DNA from: Methanobacterium sp.
GTDB taxonomy: Archaea; Methanobacteriota; Methanobacteria; Methanobacteriales; Methanobacteriaceae
Assembly: GCA_003164415.1 (NCBI GenBank)
Contig: PLTK01000147.1
Span: 1-13,373, forward strand
Direction: 5' to 3'
DNA: 13,373 nt
Part shown: in pieces, positions 6,634 to 13,373 of the stretch
Layout: each line of letters starts with the position of its first letter
How positions within the stretch are numbered: position 1 is the stretch's first letter
Notes under the pieces: generated by a model
Told to the model about the DNA's origin: nothing
The model's input: only the letters and a program-made list of their open reading frames with translations
Databases searched by the model: none
Program-made: the position numbers and the translations under genes

Positions 6634-7791
6634 TTAGTTGGGTTGTTTACCCTTTAGGACTTGTTTGTATATCTTTAAAAATTCCTGTGTGGAATTTTTG
6701 ATTGTATGTTCCTTGTTATATTCATTGCATCTCTGTTGAAGGTGTTCAAGATTATCTGTATCTATTGCTTGATCAAGTGTTTGAATTAAACCGTTTTTAT
6801 CTTTTGATCTGTATAAATATCCATTTTTAAAGTTTTTCACATAGTCTGCCATGCATCCTATATCCGGTACAATTACTGGAATATTGTAGGACATGGATAG
6901 AACAACACTGCCAGAGGCCCAAATATCTTCAAATCCAAATACTGAATAGTCTAGTGTTGAAATGAATTTTATCAATTCGGTGTTGTTTAGGTCTTGATTT
7001 ATGATGGTTATATTCTTGTTGGGATAATTTTCCAGTAATGAACTTACATATTCATTGTCAGGAGCATATCCTGCAATTAGCAGGTGTAAATTTTTATTCA
7101 TGTTATGTGATTCTGAAAATTGTATAAATGTCTTAATAATAAATTCTAATCCTTTATAGGGTTTTATACTGCCGATATTTCCAAATATTATTGCATTGGT
7201 TGGGAGGCCTATTTCGTTCCTAATCTGGTTTTTATTTGGTTTTTCCCCGTAAATTTCCTTGTATGATGGATGTTTAACAACTGATATTGGTGTGTTGATG
7301 TTTTTGTTTTTTATGATTTTTTTGGCACTTGATCCTAGCACAATTATGATGTTTGAAAGGGAATACATTTCATTATTTATCATTTTATCAATGTCTGTAA
7401 AGATTCTGTTGTGTGGTAGGGGATTGTGCATTGTATAAACTATTTTTCCCCCATGATTCTTTAAATCTTGAATATTATCAACCAGTTTATGGGCTTTCAT
7501 TAAAGTTTCATCATGATCTTTTCCATGATAAAATGGGCTTAATTGATGAAAGTGGATTAATGTGGGTTTTTCTTCAATAATTTCTTTGATCTTTTGGAAA
7601 TTATCTATATATCTGAAATTAATTCCCCTTTTGATTAGTTCATCACCAACCATAGTAAAATAGGGATTTTTTGTGATATCCGGTGTAAACTGAATGATCT
7701 GAAAATTTGGTTGTGTTTTATTGAAGATTATCCCTTTAAATTTATTGATTTTAATTTTTAATCCAAAAAAATTTTGATTGGTTATCTCCAC
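6634..7791 (-). CDS. GT-B glycosyltransferase, group 1/GT4-like
   Basis: A 385-residue cytoplasmic glycosyltransferase of two Rossmann-like halves. The N-terminal half holds IHFHQLSP at residues 79-86 and YTMHN at 119-123. The C-terminal half holds FGNIGSIKPYKG at 203-214, the standard opening of the donor-binding domain, and FGFEDIWASGSVVLSM (285-300) then IPVIVPDIG (304-312). In the second block the usual E-x7-E motif of GT4 enzymes is altered: the first acidic residue region is FEDIWASGS and the second E is replaced by a neutral residue. The start is GTG at 7791, supported by AGGTG (plus-strand 7798-7802) six bases upstream. It is the first gene of a two-gene unit with the DUF616 enzyme, read from a TATA-like box at 7886-7894. 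It may build a surface or secreted glycan; specificity is unknown. Confidence 0.9.
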   Translation of the reverse strand: MEITNQNFFGLKIKINKFKGIIFNKTQPNFQIIQFTPDITKNPYFTMVGDELIKRGINFRYIDNFQKIKEIIEEKPTLIHFHQLSPFYHGKDHDETLMKAHKLVDNIQDLKNHGGKIVYTMHNPLPHNRIFTDIDKMINNEMYSLSNIIIVLGSSAKKIIKNKNINTPISVVKHPSYKEIYGEKPNKNQIRNEIGLPTNAIIFGNIGSIKPYKGLEFIIKTFIQFSESHNMNKNLHLLIAGYAPDNEYVSSLLENYPNKNITIINQDLNNTELIKFISTLDYSVFGFEDIWASGSVVLSMSYNIPVIVPDIGCMADYVKNFKNGYLYRSKDKNGLIQTLDQAIDTDNLEHLQQRCNEYNKEHTIKNSTQEFLKIYKQVLKGKQPN

Positions 7792-7885
7792 TTTTCACAC
7801 CTAGAAATATATTTTTATTCTGTTAGTGTTTTTATGATTTTTGAACCATAATTAAGAATTGATCTGTGGTAAATATCTTGGGAAT

Positions 7886-7894
7886 TTTTATATA
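7886..7894 (-). promoter_or_regulatory. Candidate TATA box for the glycosyltransferase unit
   Basis: On the minus strand this reads TTATATAAA within TTATTATATAAAAA. A start about 25 bases downstream (near 7862) gives a leader of about 70 bases before the GTG at 7791. Confidence 0.45.
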
Positions 7895-8043
7895 ATAATC
7901 AAATTAAGAACGATTATGAATACTTCTAAAAAGTTATGTTTAGTTTTCAAATTTTTAATTTAGATATGTGTCTAATTAATAGTTAATCGGGTTCGGAATT
8001 GGAAAATGGTTAGATTTTAGATGTGCTTAACCGAGTTGTTTTT

Positions 8044-8058
8044 AAAAATTAAAAAAGA
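8044..8058 (-). terminator. Poly-T terminator after the NifH-like gene
   Basis: On the minus strand CTTTTTTAATTTTT lies about 45 bases past the stop codon at 8100. This T-rich stretch is a likely end of the CBS/NifH-like transcript. Confidence 0.5.
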
Positions 8059-8099
8059 GTATAAATTTAGTTGGGTGTGTTCGAATCTAATGGGTTTTT

Positions 8100-8897
8100 T
8101 TACTGGTATTTCTTGAAGAGTTGGTCAAATTCGGTTATTTCCATTGGTTCTGGAATTACAAAATCTTGGTTTTCATAAATGGCCTTTGCTAGTTTTCTAT
8201 AGAGTTCTGCTTGTTGTGATTCTGGAAATTTTTCTAGAACAGTTTTAGCATCTATTTCACTCTTTTGTACTATTTGATTGCGGGGTATGACCCCTATGAT
8301 CCTGCTCTTGACTGTGTCTGCGAATTCCTGAACTATTTCAAGTTCGTTTTCAATCCCTCTACAGTTTAATATAATACCGCCTAAACTGCCTTTAAGTTTT
8401 TTTATGCCTTTACATATGTTGTTTGCAGCATATAATGCCATATATTCTCCAGATGTTACTATGTAAACTTCGTCTGCGAAATTTTCGCGTAATGGAACTG
8501 CAAATCCTCCACAGACAACATCCCCGAGTACGTCGTAGATTATCAGATCGAGATCTTCTGAGAAAATATTTAAACGTTCAAGGAGATTCATAGCAACTAT
8601 TACTCCCCTTCCTGCACATCCTACCCCGGGTTCTGGTCCTCCGGATTCAGCGCATTTCACATTACCAAATCCTCGAAACAGAATATCTTCTGTTGTTGCA
8701 TTTTTTTTATTTTTTATTATATCTAGTATTGTGGGTATTCTTTCCCCCACCAGCGTTCGAGTAGTGTCTGCTTTTGGATCACAGCCTATTACCAGTACAT
8801 TTTTGTCTTCTGAATGTGCTGCTGCTATGTTAGAAACTATGGTTGATTTTCCTATACCGCCCTTTCCATAGATGGCAATTTTTTTGGTTTTACTCAT
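8100..8897 (-). CDS. cfbC: NifH-like ATP-dependent reductase, probable CfbC (coenzyme F430 biosynthesis)
   Basis: A 265-residue cytoplasmic homodimeric-type Fe-S ATPase of the nitrogenase-reductase superfamily. The P-loop GKGGIGKST is at residues 11-19, GCDPKADTT at 38-46, ESGGPEPGVGCAGRGV at 84-99 with C94, and YDVLGDVVCGGFA at 121-133 with C129. C94 and C129 match the two cysteines that hold the bridging [4Fe-4S] cluster. No nifD/K, glnB or other nitrogen-fixation gene is nearby. Methanogens carry a class IV NifH-like protein that, with CfbD, reductively cyclises Ni-sirohydrochlorin a,c-diamide to make F430, the methyl-coenzyme M reductase cofactor. That is the best call here, but a second NifH-like paralogue cannot be excluded. 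The ATG at 8897 overlaps the end of the CBS gene by 8 bases, with GGTGA at 8904-8908, so it is translationally coupled to that gene. Confidence 0.82.
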   Translation of the reverse strand: MSKTKKIAIYGKGGIGKSTIVSNIAAAHSEDKNVLVIGCDPKADTTRTLVGERIPTILDIIKNKKNATTEDILFRGFGNVKCAESGGPEPGVGCAGRGVIVAMNLLERLNIFSEDLDLIIYDVLGDVVCGGFAVPLRENFADEVYIVTSGEYMALYAANNICKGIKKLKGSLGGIILNCRGIENELEIVQEFADTVKSRIIGVIPRNQIVQKSEIDAKTVLEKFPESQQAELYRKLAKAIYENQDFVIPEPMEITEFDQLFKKYQ

Positions 8898-9366
8898 CCC
8901 CTCTCACCATTGCACCTATGATATCCCCCCTTGTTATTATTCCAATTAACTTACCATCATCAGTAGTTACGGGTAGTCTGTTAACTTTATGTGTGTCCAT
9001 TAGTTCTGCTGCGTCTGATATTGTTGCTTTGGGACCTATTTTTATTACTTTCTTGGTCATTATCTGATCTATTACTGTTGATGCATCTCTTTGCATGTCT
9101 TCTGCAATCGTGTCTAATTCGTATTTCATTTTTAGTGGAAGTTCAATAAGGTCAAATGGTGCTGGTAGTAGAAGATTTATTCTTGGATGGTGTACTTCGA
9201 GGAGCCTCATTATATCTCCTTCGCTGATTATTCCAACAACCTTATTATTTTCGTCAACAACTGGACCTCCACTTATTTTGTTATCCCTTAAACTTTGGGC
9301 AACATCGACTATTTTATCCAGTTCATTAAATTTTATGACGTTCTTTTCCATAACATTTTCAATCAT
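8890..9366 (-). CDS. CBS domain-pair protein
   Basis: A 158-residue protein made of two CBS motifs: residues about 3-57 (VMEKNVIKF ... VVGIISEGDIMRLL) and about 102-155 (IMTKKVIKIGP ... LIGIITRGDIIGAM). They are joined by a roughly 40-residue charged linker (58-98). Such Bateman modules bind adenosine nucleotides or S-adenosylmethionine and act as sensors. The ATG at 9366 is chosen over a TTG at 9402 because GAGGAG lies nine bases before the ATG and nothing similar precedes the TTG. The stop overlaps the NifH-like start (ATGAGTAA), so the two are made together, probably in a fixed ratio. This suggests, by inference, that the CBS protein senses energy charge or SAM to control the ATP-consuming reductase. 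Confidence 0.93.
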   Translation of the reverse strand: MIENVMEKNVIKFNELDKIVDVAQSLRDNKISGGPVVDENNKVVGIISEGDIMRLLEVHHPRINLLLPAPFDLIELPLKMKYELDTIAEDMQRDASTVIDQIMTKKVIKIGPKATISDAAELMDTHKVNRLPVTTDDGKLIGIITRGDIIGAMVRGDE

Positions 9367-9517
9367 TAAAATCGACTCCTCTTTATTGATCTTTACCACC
9401 AAAAGTCTTAATAAAATTTGTTATCTTTTAAGGGTAGTGAAATTTTAGTTTAACTTTGATTTTCCTACTACATTTGTTTTGTTATACTATAATATTAGAA
9501 TTAGATTAGTGGTTCTA

Positions 9518-9525
9518 TTATATAA
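9518..9525 (-). promoter_or_regulatory. Candidate TATA box for the CBS/NifH-like unit
   Basis: TTATATAA sits in the 243-base gap between the U32 gene and the CBS start, which otherwise shows no gene. A second TATA-like stretch (TTATAGTATAAC on the minus strand, near 9481-9492) is closer to the gene. Either would make CBS-NifH a separate transcript from purF/U32. Confidence 0.3.
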
Positions 9526-9609
9526 CACATGGATCTATGAGATTATTATTTATATTTAAATCGATTAAATGGTTGTATAAGAATCTGTTATAGTTATTTA
9601 ATGGTCTAT

Positions 9610-10896
9610 TTAGTTTTTATTTTTGGTTATCCTTTTATATACTGTGTCGTTGGGTCTTACCTTTTCTTTTACATGTACTGCAACATTTTGGCCTTTGGAG
9701 ATTTTTTTGATTGTCTTTCCGTCTACTTGCATGGATTCAACTTTCATTGAGATGGATCCGGTTTTATTTCCTTGGATGATTATTTCTTCTCCAAGTTCAA
9801 GATTTTCCCATAAGCGTATTTCGGCTGCTTCTACTTTTTGGTAGTAATTTACAATCATTCCTATGTCTTTTTTGACACATGTTGCCTTGTTTGAGCTGCT
9901 GGTTTCGTTTGGTATTTTATAAAAGAATCCCGTGTCAAATCCTCGGTTGAAAACTTTGGTAAGGTCCTTTTCCCATTTTTCTATATTTTCCTGTTTTTTG
10001 AGGTTCCACATTCCTTTGTTGTATATGTTAATTGCTTCTCTGTAAACACGTGTTACTGTTGCAACATAGTCTGCTGGTTTGGCCCTTCCCTCTATTTTAA
10101 AGATCGTAACTCCTGCATCTATTAGTTGGGGTATGTACTCCAACATGCAGAGATCTTTTGGACTGAGTATGTGTGTTTTGCCTGATTTTATGTCTGTTGT
10201 TGGGGGTTTGGTATTTGTTTTGTATGTTGTTTCATTTTGATTTGGATGGTTTGCTCCGTTTATTATCAGTTCTTCCCCATCTTCTGATATTATTTTCCAT
10301 TCCTTCCTACATGGTTGAAGACACTCTCCACAATTTGCACTTCTATTGTAGAGATATGAGCTTAAAAAACATCTTCCAGATATTGCTACGCACATGGATC
10401 CGTGTACAAATACTTCTATTTCCATGTTGGTATTTTTTGCTATTTCTTTTATTTCTTTGAGTGTGTTTTCCCTTGATAGTATGACCCTTGATACTCCGAG
10501 TTTTTGTAGCGTTTTTAGTGCTTCGCTGTTGGATACGTTTGCCTGCACACTCATGTGAACTGGAATTTTATTTTCCGTTGCTATGTTAAGTGCCCCCAGA
10601 TCTGACACTATAACTGCATCTGCTCCGGAGGATTTGATTATAGGCATCAGTTTCCTTAAGTCTCCTAAATCTGTTTCCTTTACAATGGTGTTGGTGCATA
10701 TGTAGAGTTTTACATCCGCATTGTGACAGGTGTTAACTGCTTCTGTTAGTTCGTTGGTTGAAAAGTTGGCTACATTTGCCCGCATATTGTATCCTTCAAC
10801 TCCTATGTAGACTGAATCTGCTCCGTTTTTTATTGCAGAGTTCAGTGATGCCATGTCCCTTGCAGGTGAAAGTAGTTCAACGATTTTTACCACCAT
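9610..10896 (-). CDS. Peptidase U32 family protein (COG0826; TrhP/UbiU-like radical-free Fe-S family)
   Basis: A 428-residue protein of family U32. Some were once named collagenases, but well-studied bacterial members are Fe-S proteins that assist hydroxylation of tRNA, rRNA or quinone rings. Seen: ELLSPARD at residues 7-14, the TIM-barrel strands GADSVYIGV (25-33) and VHMSVQANVSN (113-123), the family signature EVFVHGSMCVAISGRCFLSSY spread over 161-181, NCGECLQPCR at 188-197, SPKDLCML at 245-252 and FKIEGRAKPADYV at 266-278. C169, C176, C189, C192/C196 are candidate cluster ligands. A low-complexity loop rich in N, T, K and P lies at about 213-240. A beta-rich C-terminal domain follows from about 345. 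The ATG at 10896 lacks a clear upstream ribosome binding site. It lies 68 bases after purF, perhaps co-transcribed. The substrate in archaea is unknown. Confidence 0.92.
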   Translation of the reverse strand: MVVKIVELLSPARDMASLNSAIKNGADSVYIGVEGYNMRANVANFSTNELTEAVNTCHNADVKLYICTNTIVKETDLGDLRKLMPIIKSSGADAVIVSDLGALNIATENKIPVHMSVQANVSNSEALKTLQKLGVSRVILSRENTLKEIKEIAKNTNMEIEVFVHGSMCVAISGRCFLSSYLYNRSANCGECLQPCRKEWKIISEDGEELIINGANHPNQNETTYKTNTKPPTTDIKSGKTHILSPKDLCMLEYIPQLIDAGVTIFKIEGRAKPADYVATVTRVYREAINIYNKGMWNLKKQENIEKWEKDLTKVFNRGFDTGFFYKIPNETSSSNKATCVKKDIGMIVNYYQKVEAAEIRLWENLELGEEIIIQGNKTGSISMKVESMQVDGKTIKKISKGQNVAVHVKEKVRPNDTVYKRITKNKN

Positions 10897-10913
10897 AATT
10901 TAGTTAAATTTAT

Positions 10914-10921
10914 AAAAAAAA
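10914..10921 (-). terminator. T-run after purF
   Basis: Eight consecutive T on the minus strand lie in the 68-base gap after purF. They may end or attenuate the purF transcript before the U32 gene. The same AT stretch contains TTTATAAA (10909-10916), which could be a promoter element for U32, though it is too near the ATG for a normal leader. Confidence 0.4.
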
Positions 10922-10964
10922 TAATTAATATTTAAAAATTGAATAAAATGAATTATGAGTTATT

Positions 10965-12365
10965 TTAACAACGGTTTGCCTCATATTTGGCAATGTTATC
11001 TGGTAGTGATGTTGGATATTCTCCTGTAAGACATCCCATACATAGATTTCCGTTTTCTATTCCGATACAGTCCCTTAATGATTCTATACTGAGATAGGCT
11101 AATGAATCTACACCCAATATTTTTCTTATTTCTTCTACTTCTTTATCAGAAGCTATTAATTCCTTTTTTGTTGCCATTGCTATCCCATAGTAACAGGGTG
11201 ATATTATAGGTGGACAACCGACACGTAGATGTATTTCTCGGGCTCCTGCTTCTCTCAATACTTTTACTAGTGATCTTGATGTTGTTCCCCTTACAATGCT
11301 GTCATCGATTAGTATTATGCTTTTACCTTCGAGTTCTGATTTTATGGGGTTCATCTTTAGCTTAACAGATGTTTCTCGTTCTGTTTGTGTTGGCATGATA
11401 AATGTTCTTCCAACGTAACGGTTTTTAATTAGTCCTTCCCCATATCCTAGTCCTGATTCTCTTGAATATCCTATTGCTGCTGTTATTGCAGAGTCAGGTA
11501 CTGGCATGACTACATCTGCGTCTGCGGGGAATTCTTGTGAGAGTGCTTTTCCAATATTTAGTCTTACATTGTAAACTGATCTTCCGTCGAGAACACTGTC
11601 AGGGCGTGCAAAATAAACATATTCAAACATACAGTGTGCCCTTCTAGGTTTTTCTTCTTCGGGAAGTGTATAACTTTTTATTTCTTCATTTATATGTAAT
11701 ATTTCTCCAGGTTCCACATCTCGTACGTATTTGGCACCTACCACATCAAAAGCTACTGTTTCTGATGCCACGATGGTCAGTCCATCTAAGTTACCCATAG
11801 ATAATGGTTTAATACCACTTGGATCTCTTACAACAAAGAGATCATCATTTACAAGTATTACAAGTGAGTAGGAACCTGTAAGCATTTTTGTGACGTTTCT
11901 GATTGCTTCAACCATGTCTGTTGTTTTTGTGTGTTCCCTTGTGAGGAGGTGACATATTACTTCAGAGTCTGTTGTGGATTTGAATTCATATCCCAATAGT
12001 TCTAGTTCACATCGGAGTTCCATTGAATTAATTATATCTCCATTGTGGGCTATTGCTATTGTCCCAGATTCAAATTCACTGAAAAATGGTTGAGAATTTT
12101 CTATTTTTGATTTACCTGTAGTTGAATATCTTACATGTCCTATGCCTACGTGGCCGTCCATTCCTTCCATGTTGCCGTTGTTGAAAACATCACAGACTAA
12201 ACCCATACCACGGTAGGTTGCTAATTCATCGCCATTATAGGTTGATATACCTGCAGATTCTTGCCCTCTGTGCTGTAGAGCATATAATCCATAGTATATT
12301 TGACGTGAAATGTTGATAGACTTATTACGAGAATATGCACCTACAATACCACATTTATCCCTCAA
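10965..12365 (-). CDS. purF: Amidophosphoribosyltransferase (glutamine PRPP amidotransferase)
   Basis: First committed enzyme of purine synthesis: PRPP + glutamine to 5-phosphoribosylamine. The 466-residue protein has C5 in CGIVGAY as the N-terminal nucleophile, after a four-residue propeptide (MRDK) expected to be removed. Also present are QHRGQESAG at 31-39, HVRYSTTG at 77-84, AHNGD at 106-110 and the PRPP loop ILIDDSIVRGTTS at 351-363. C245, C391, C442 and C445 (NLCMGC) align with the four [4Fe-4S] ligands of the Bacillus-type, oxygen-sensitive PurF, including the processed propeptide. Length is typical (about 460-480). The start is TTG at 12365, supported by GGGAG about eight bases upstream and by the position of C5. 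It follows a Toprim gene on the same strand after 121 bases and precedes a U32 gene. Confidence 0.98.
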   Translation of the reverse strand: MRDKCGIVGAYSRNKSINISRQIYYGLYALQHRGQESAGISTYNGDELATYRGMGLVCDVFNNGNMEGMDGHVGIGHVRYSTTGKSKIENSQPFFSEFESGTIAIAHNGDIINSMELRCELELLGYEFKSTTDSEVICHLLTREHTKTTDMVEAIRNVTKMLTGSYSLVILVNDDLFVVRDPSGIKPLSMGNLDGLTIVASETVAFDVVGAKYVRDVEPGEILHINEEIKSYTLPEEEKPRRAHCMFEYVYFARPDSVLDGRSVYNVRLNIGKALSQEFPADADVVMPVPDSAITAAIGYSRESGLGYGEGLIKNRYVGRTFIMPTQTERETSVKLKMNPIKSELEGKSIILIDDSIVRGTTSRSLVKVLREAGAREIHLRVGCPPIISPCYYGIAMATKKELIASDKEVEEIRKILGVDSLAYLSIESLRDCIGIENGNLCMGCLTGEYPTSLPDNIAKYEANRC

Positions 12366-12424
12366 TTGAAAATCTCCCTGATATTATAAGATAATATTTT
12401 GAATAGATTATCTCAAATAAATCA

Positions 12425-12432
12425 TTTATAAT
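12425..12432 (-). promoter_or_regulatory. Candidate TATA box for purF
   Basis: On the minus strand this reads ATTATAAA. A start near 12403 gives a leader of about 40 bases that retains the GGGAG site. The gap of 121 bases to the upstream gene fits an independent purF promoter. Confidence 0.4.
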
Positions 12433-12486
12433 CGATCTTATTCTGAAAATTAGATTTCTAAACATCTCTTTATGGATACTTTTTAT

Positions 12487-13373
12487 TCATTCCTTTAATA
12501 GGTTTGGGTTAAATTTTTCATCAGTAAATTCTTCCTTTAGATCTTCAATTTTAGAATCGTAAAAAATTAGAACTGCCCTTATTATTTTTAACCATTCTTT
12601 AGCAGCGTCTTTTGATGTTGCTGCAATGTATCCTTGACCTATAATAATCTTTTCAGGCTTAAATTCATTAGATATAAAATAAATCTGTTCTTCTTCTGTT
12701 AATTCTTCATCAAATGATTCTTTCCATAGTTTTTTGAGTGAAAATCTCTCGAAAAGTTGTTTTGATTTGAGGAATTGATATTTATTTTTAATATCTGCAT
12801 GCCTATGTTTAGCATTCCTGAATTCGTCTTCCACTATTTTAAGCTTTTCAGCTTGTTTATCATTTGAATCTGTTAATTTTTTATTTGTTGAGTTGAGTCT
12901 CTGGTTTTCGATCTCCAGATCCTTTTTCTCTTTGGCCAATATTATTAAATTCTCCCTTGATTCCATTATTTGGTCTTCAAGTTTGCGGAATTTATGTATG
13001 TTGGCGATTGATGTGAGTCCTGTCCTGATAATGGCGTTTTTGATCTCCTTCCTTATTATAGATGGATCCATATATTCCACATCATGACCAAAGGGAAATT
13101 TCATACGTTCTACATGTCCAACTTGATCTTTAAGACATTTTTTGAACTTTTCTGCCAGTTCCCTACCTGGTGCATCAACATCAGTTGCAATAAGTACTAT
13201 ATCTGCACCCTGTACTGCTTTCTTAGCTATATCAGGGTTAGTTGTTGGAATGATAGCGGAGATGGTGATGTGGTATTCAGCACCGAGGGCTATGTTCTGC
13301 ATTGCCCTTGATACTATTTCCACATCAGATGCACCTTCCACAATTATCCGAACATCTATTGGATTAATCGCAT
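12487..13373 (-). CDS. Toprim-domain protein with coiled coil (5' end beyond the window)
   Basis: The frame is open to the right edge, reading INPIDVRIIVEGASDVEIV before any reliable start, so the GTG at 13341 is internal and the true start lies outside. Numbering from that GTG: IIVEGASD just before/at residues 1-6 gives the Toprim glutamate, and IATDVDAPGRELA at 51-63 gives the D-x-D metal pair. These are the catalytic residues of primase/topoisomerase/RNase M5/OLD-type nucleic-acid enzymes. PFGHDVEYMD (83-92) follows. Residues about 118-195 are charged and heptad-like (E/K/L-rich), a probable coiled coil. A C-terminal segment (FSLKKLWKESFDEE..., 200-280) is not recognised. The sequence differs from archaeal DnaG and from topoisomerase VI/reverse gyrase Toprim contexts. 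A nucleic-acid nicking or processing role is possible but unproved. It lies upstream of purF on the same strand. Confidence 0.88.
   Translation of the reverse strand, partial: AINPIDVRIIVEGASDVEIVSRAMQNIALGAEYHITISAIIPTTNPDIAKKAVQGADIVLIATDVDAPGRELAEKFKKCLKDQVGHVERMKFPFGHDVEYMDPSIIRKEIKNAIIRTGLTSIANIHKFRKLEDQIMESRENLIILAKEKKDLEIENQRLNSTNKKLTDSNDKQAEKLKIVEDEFRNAKHRHADIKNKYQFLKSKQLFERFSLKKLWKESFDEELTEEEQIYFISNEFKPEKIIIGQGYIAATSKDAAKEWLKIIRAVLIFYDSKIEDLKEEFTDEKFNPNLLKE

Larger units (their letters stand above)
7792..8099. other. Intergenic region between the NifH-like gene and the glycosyltransferase pair
   Basis: 308 AT-rich bases without a gene. It holds the end signal of the NifH-like transcript on the right, the minus-strand promoter of the glycosyltransferase pair near 7886-7894, and two short hairpins (TTAGA/TCTAA near 7960-7975; GGTTA/TAACC near 8008-8032) that are too weak to call an RNA. 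I see no tRNA or riboswitch-like structure. Confidence 0.6.

Noticed and set aside
7931..8043. Possible small RNA or riboswitch in the spacer before the glycosyltransferases
   Set aside because: Only 5-bp hairpins in AT-rich sequence; no conserved riboswitch core, tRNA-like boxes or C/D-box pair could be supported.
8100..8897. NifH-like gene as part of a nitrogen fixation operon
   Set aside because: No nifD, nifK, nifE/N or PII genes adjoin it. The context (CBS, U32, purF) and the family known in all methanogens fit the F430 reductase better.
9367..9402. Longer CBS protein starting at TTG 9402
   Set aside because: No ribosome binding site precedes the TTG, whereas GAGGAG lies nine bases before the ATG at 9366. 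The extra residues are not part of the CBS fold.
8843..9448. Plus-strand open frames opposite the NifH-like and CBS genes
   Set aside because: They are mirror frames of well-supported minus-strand genes, with S/I/L-rich compositions and no family resemblance.

Overview
The window looks like a chromosomal segment of a Methanobacteriales methanogen (Methanobacterium-like). The DNA is AT-rich, with archaeal TATA-like boxes, GGTGA/AGGAGG ribosome binding sites and poly-T ends. The genes are archaeal: DUF371, a DUF123 GIY-YIG-like protein, a NifH-like reductase of the coenzyme F430 type, Toprim/coiled-coil and CBS proteins. There is also a huge-surface-protein type of gene (beta-helix plus Ig-like domains), which is common in this order. 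The genus is an inference from gene content; no rRNA is present.

Left part (1-2353): the end of a probable dTDP-sugar epimerase gene, then an intact dTDP-glucose 4,6-dehydratase (rfbB). Together they form the edge of a nucleotide-sugar cluster for surface glycans. Convergent to it lies a DUF167 gene, then a tRNA-Leu(GAG), then a DUF371 gene on the minus strand.

Middle (2354-7791): an AT-rich spacer with an inverted repeat precedes a decayed surface adhesin gene of about 2.4 kb. Its reading frame is broken by five apparent single-base frameshifts and one stop codon. After a terminator and a spacer carrying a 16-bp direct repeat just downstream of a TATA box comes a DUF123 gene. Two minus-strand glycosyltransferases (a GT-B/GT4 enzyme and a DUF616/TOD1-like enzyme) then form a tight two-gene unit, probably for cell-surface or secreted glycans.

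Right part (8100-13373): a minus-strand series, read from right to left, of a Toprim/coiled-coil protein (cut by the window edge), purF, a U32-family protein, a CBS-pair protein and a NifH-like protein (probably CfbC, the reductase of F430 synthesis). The last two overlap by 8 bases and are translationally coupled. PurF, the U32 protein and the NifH-like protein all carry cysteines expected to hold Fe-S clusters.

The most notable points are the multiply frameshifted modular adhesin amid otherwise intact genes, the CBS/NifH-like coupling, the 21-bp-spaced tandem direct repeat, and the Toprim protein of unknown role. I did not find a clear defence system, CRISPR array, transposase or integrase.
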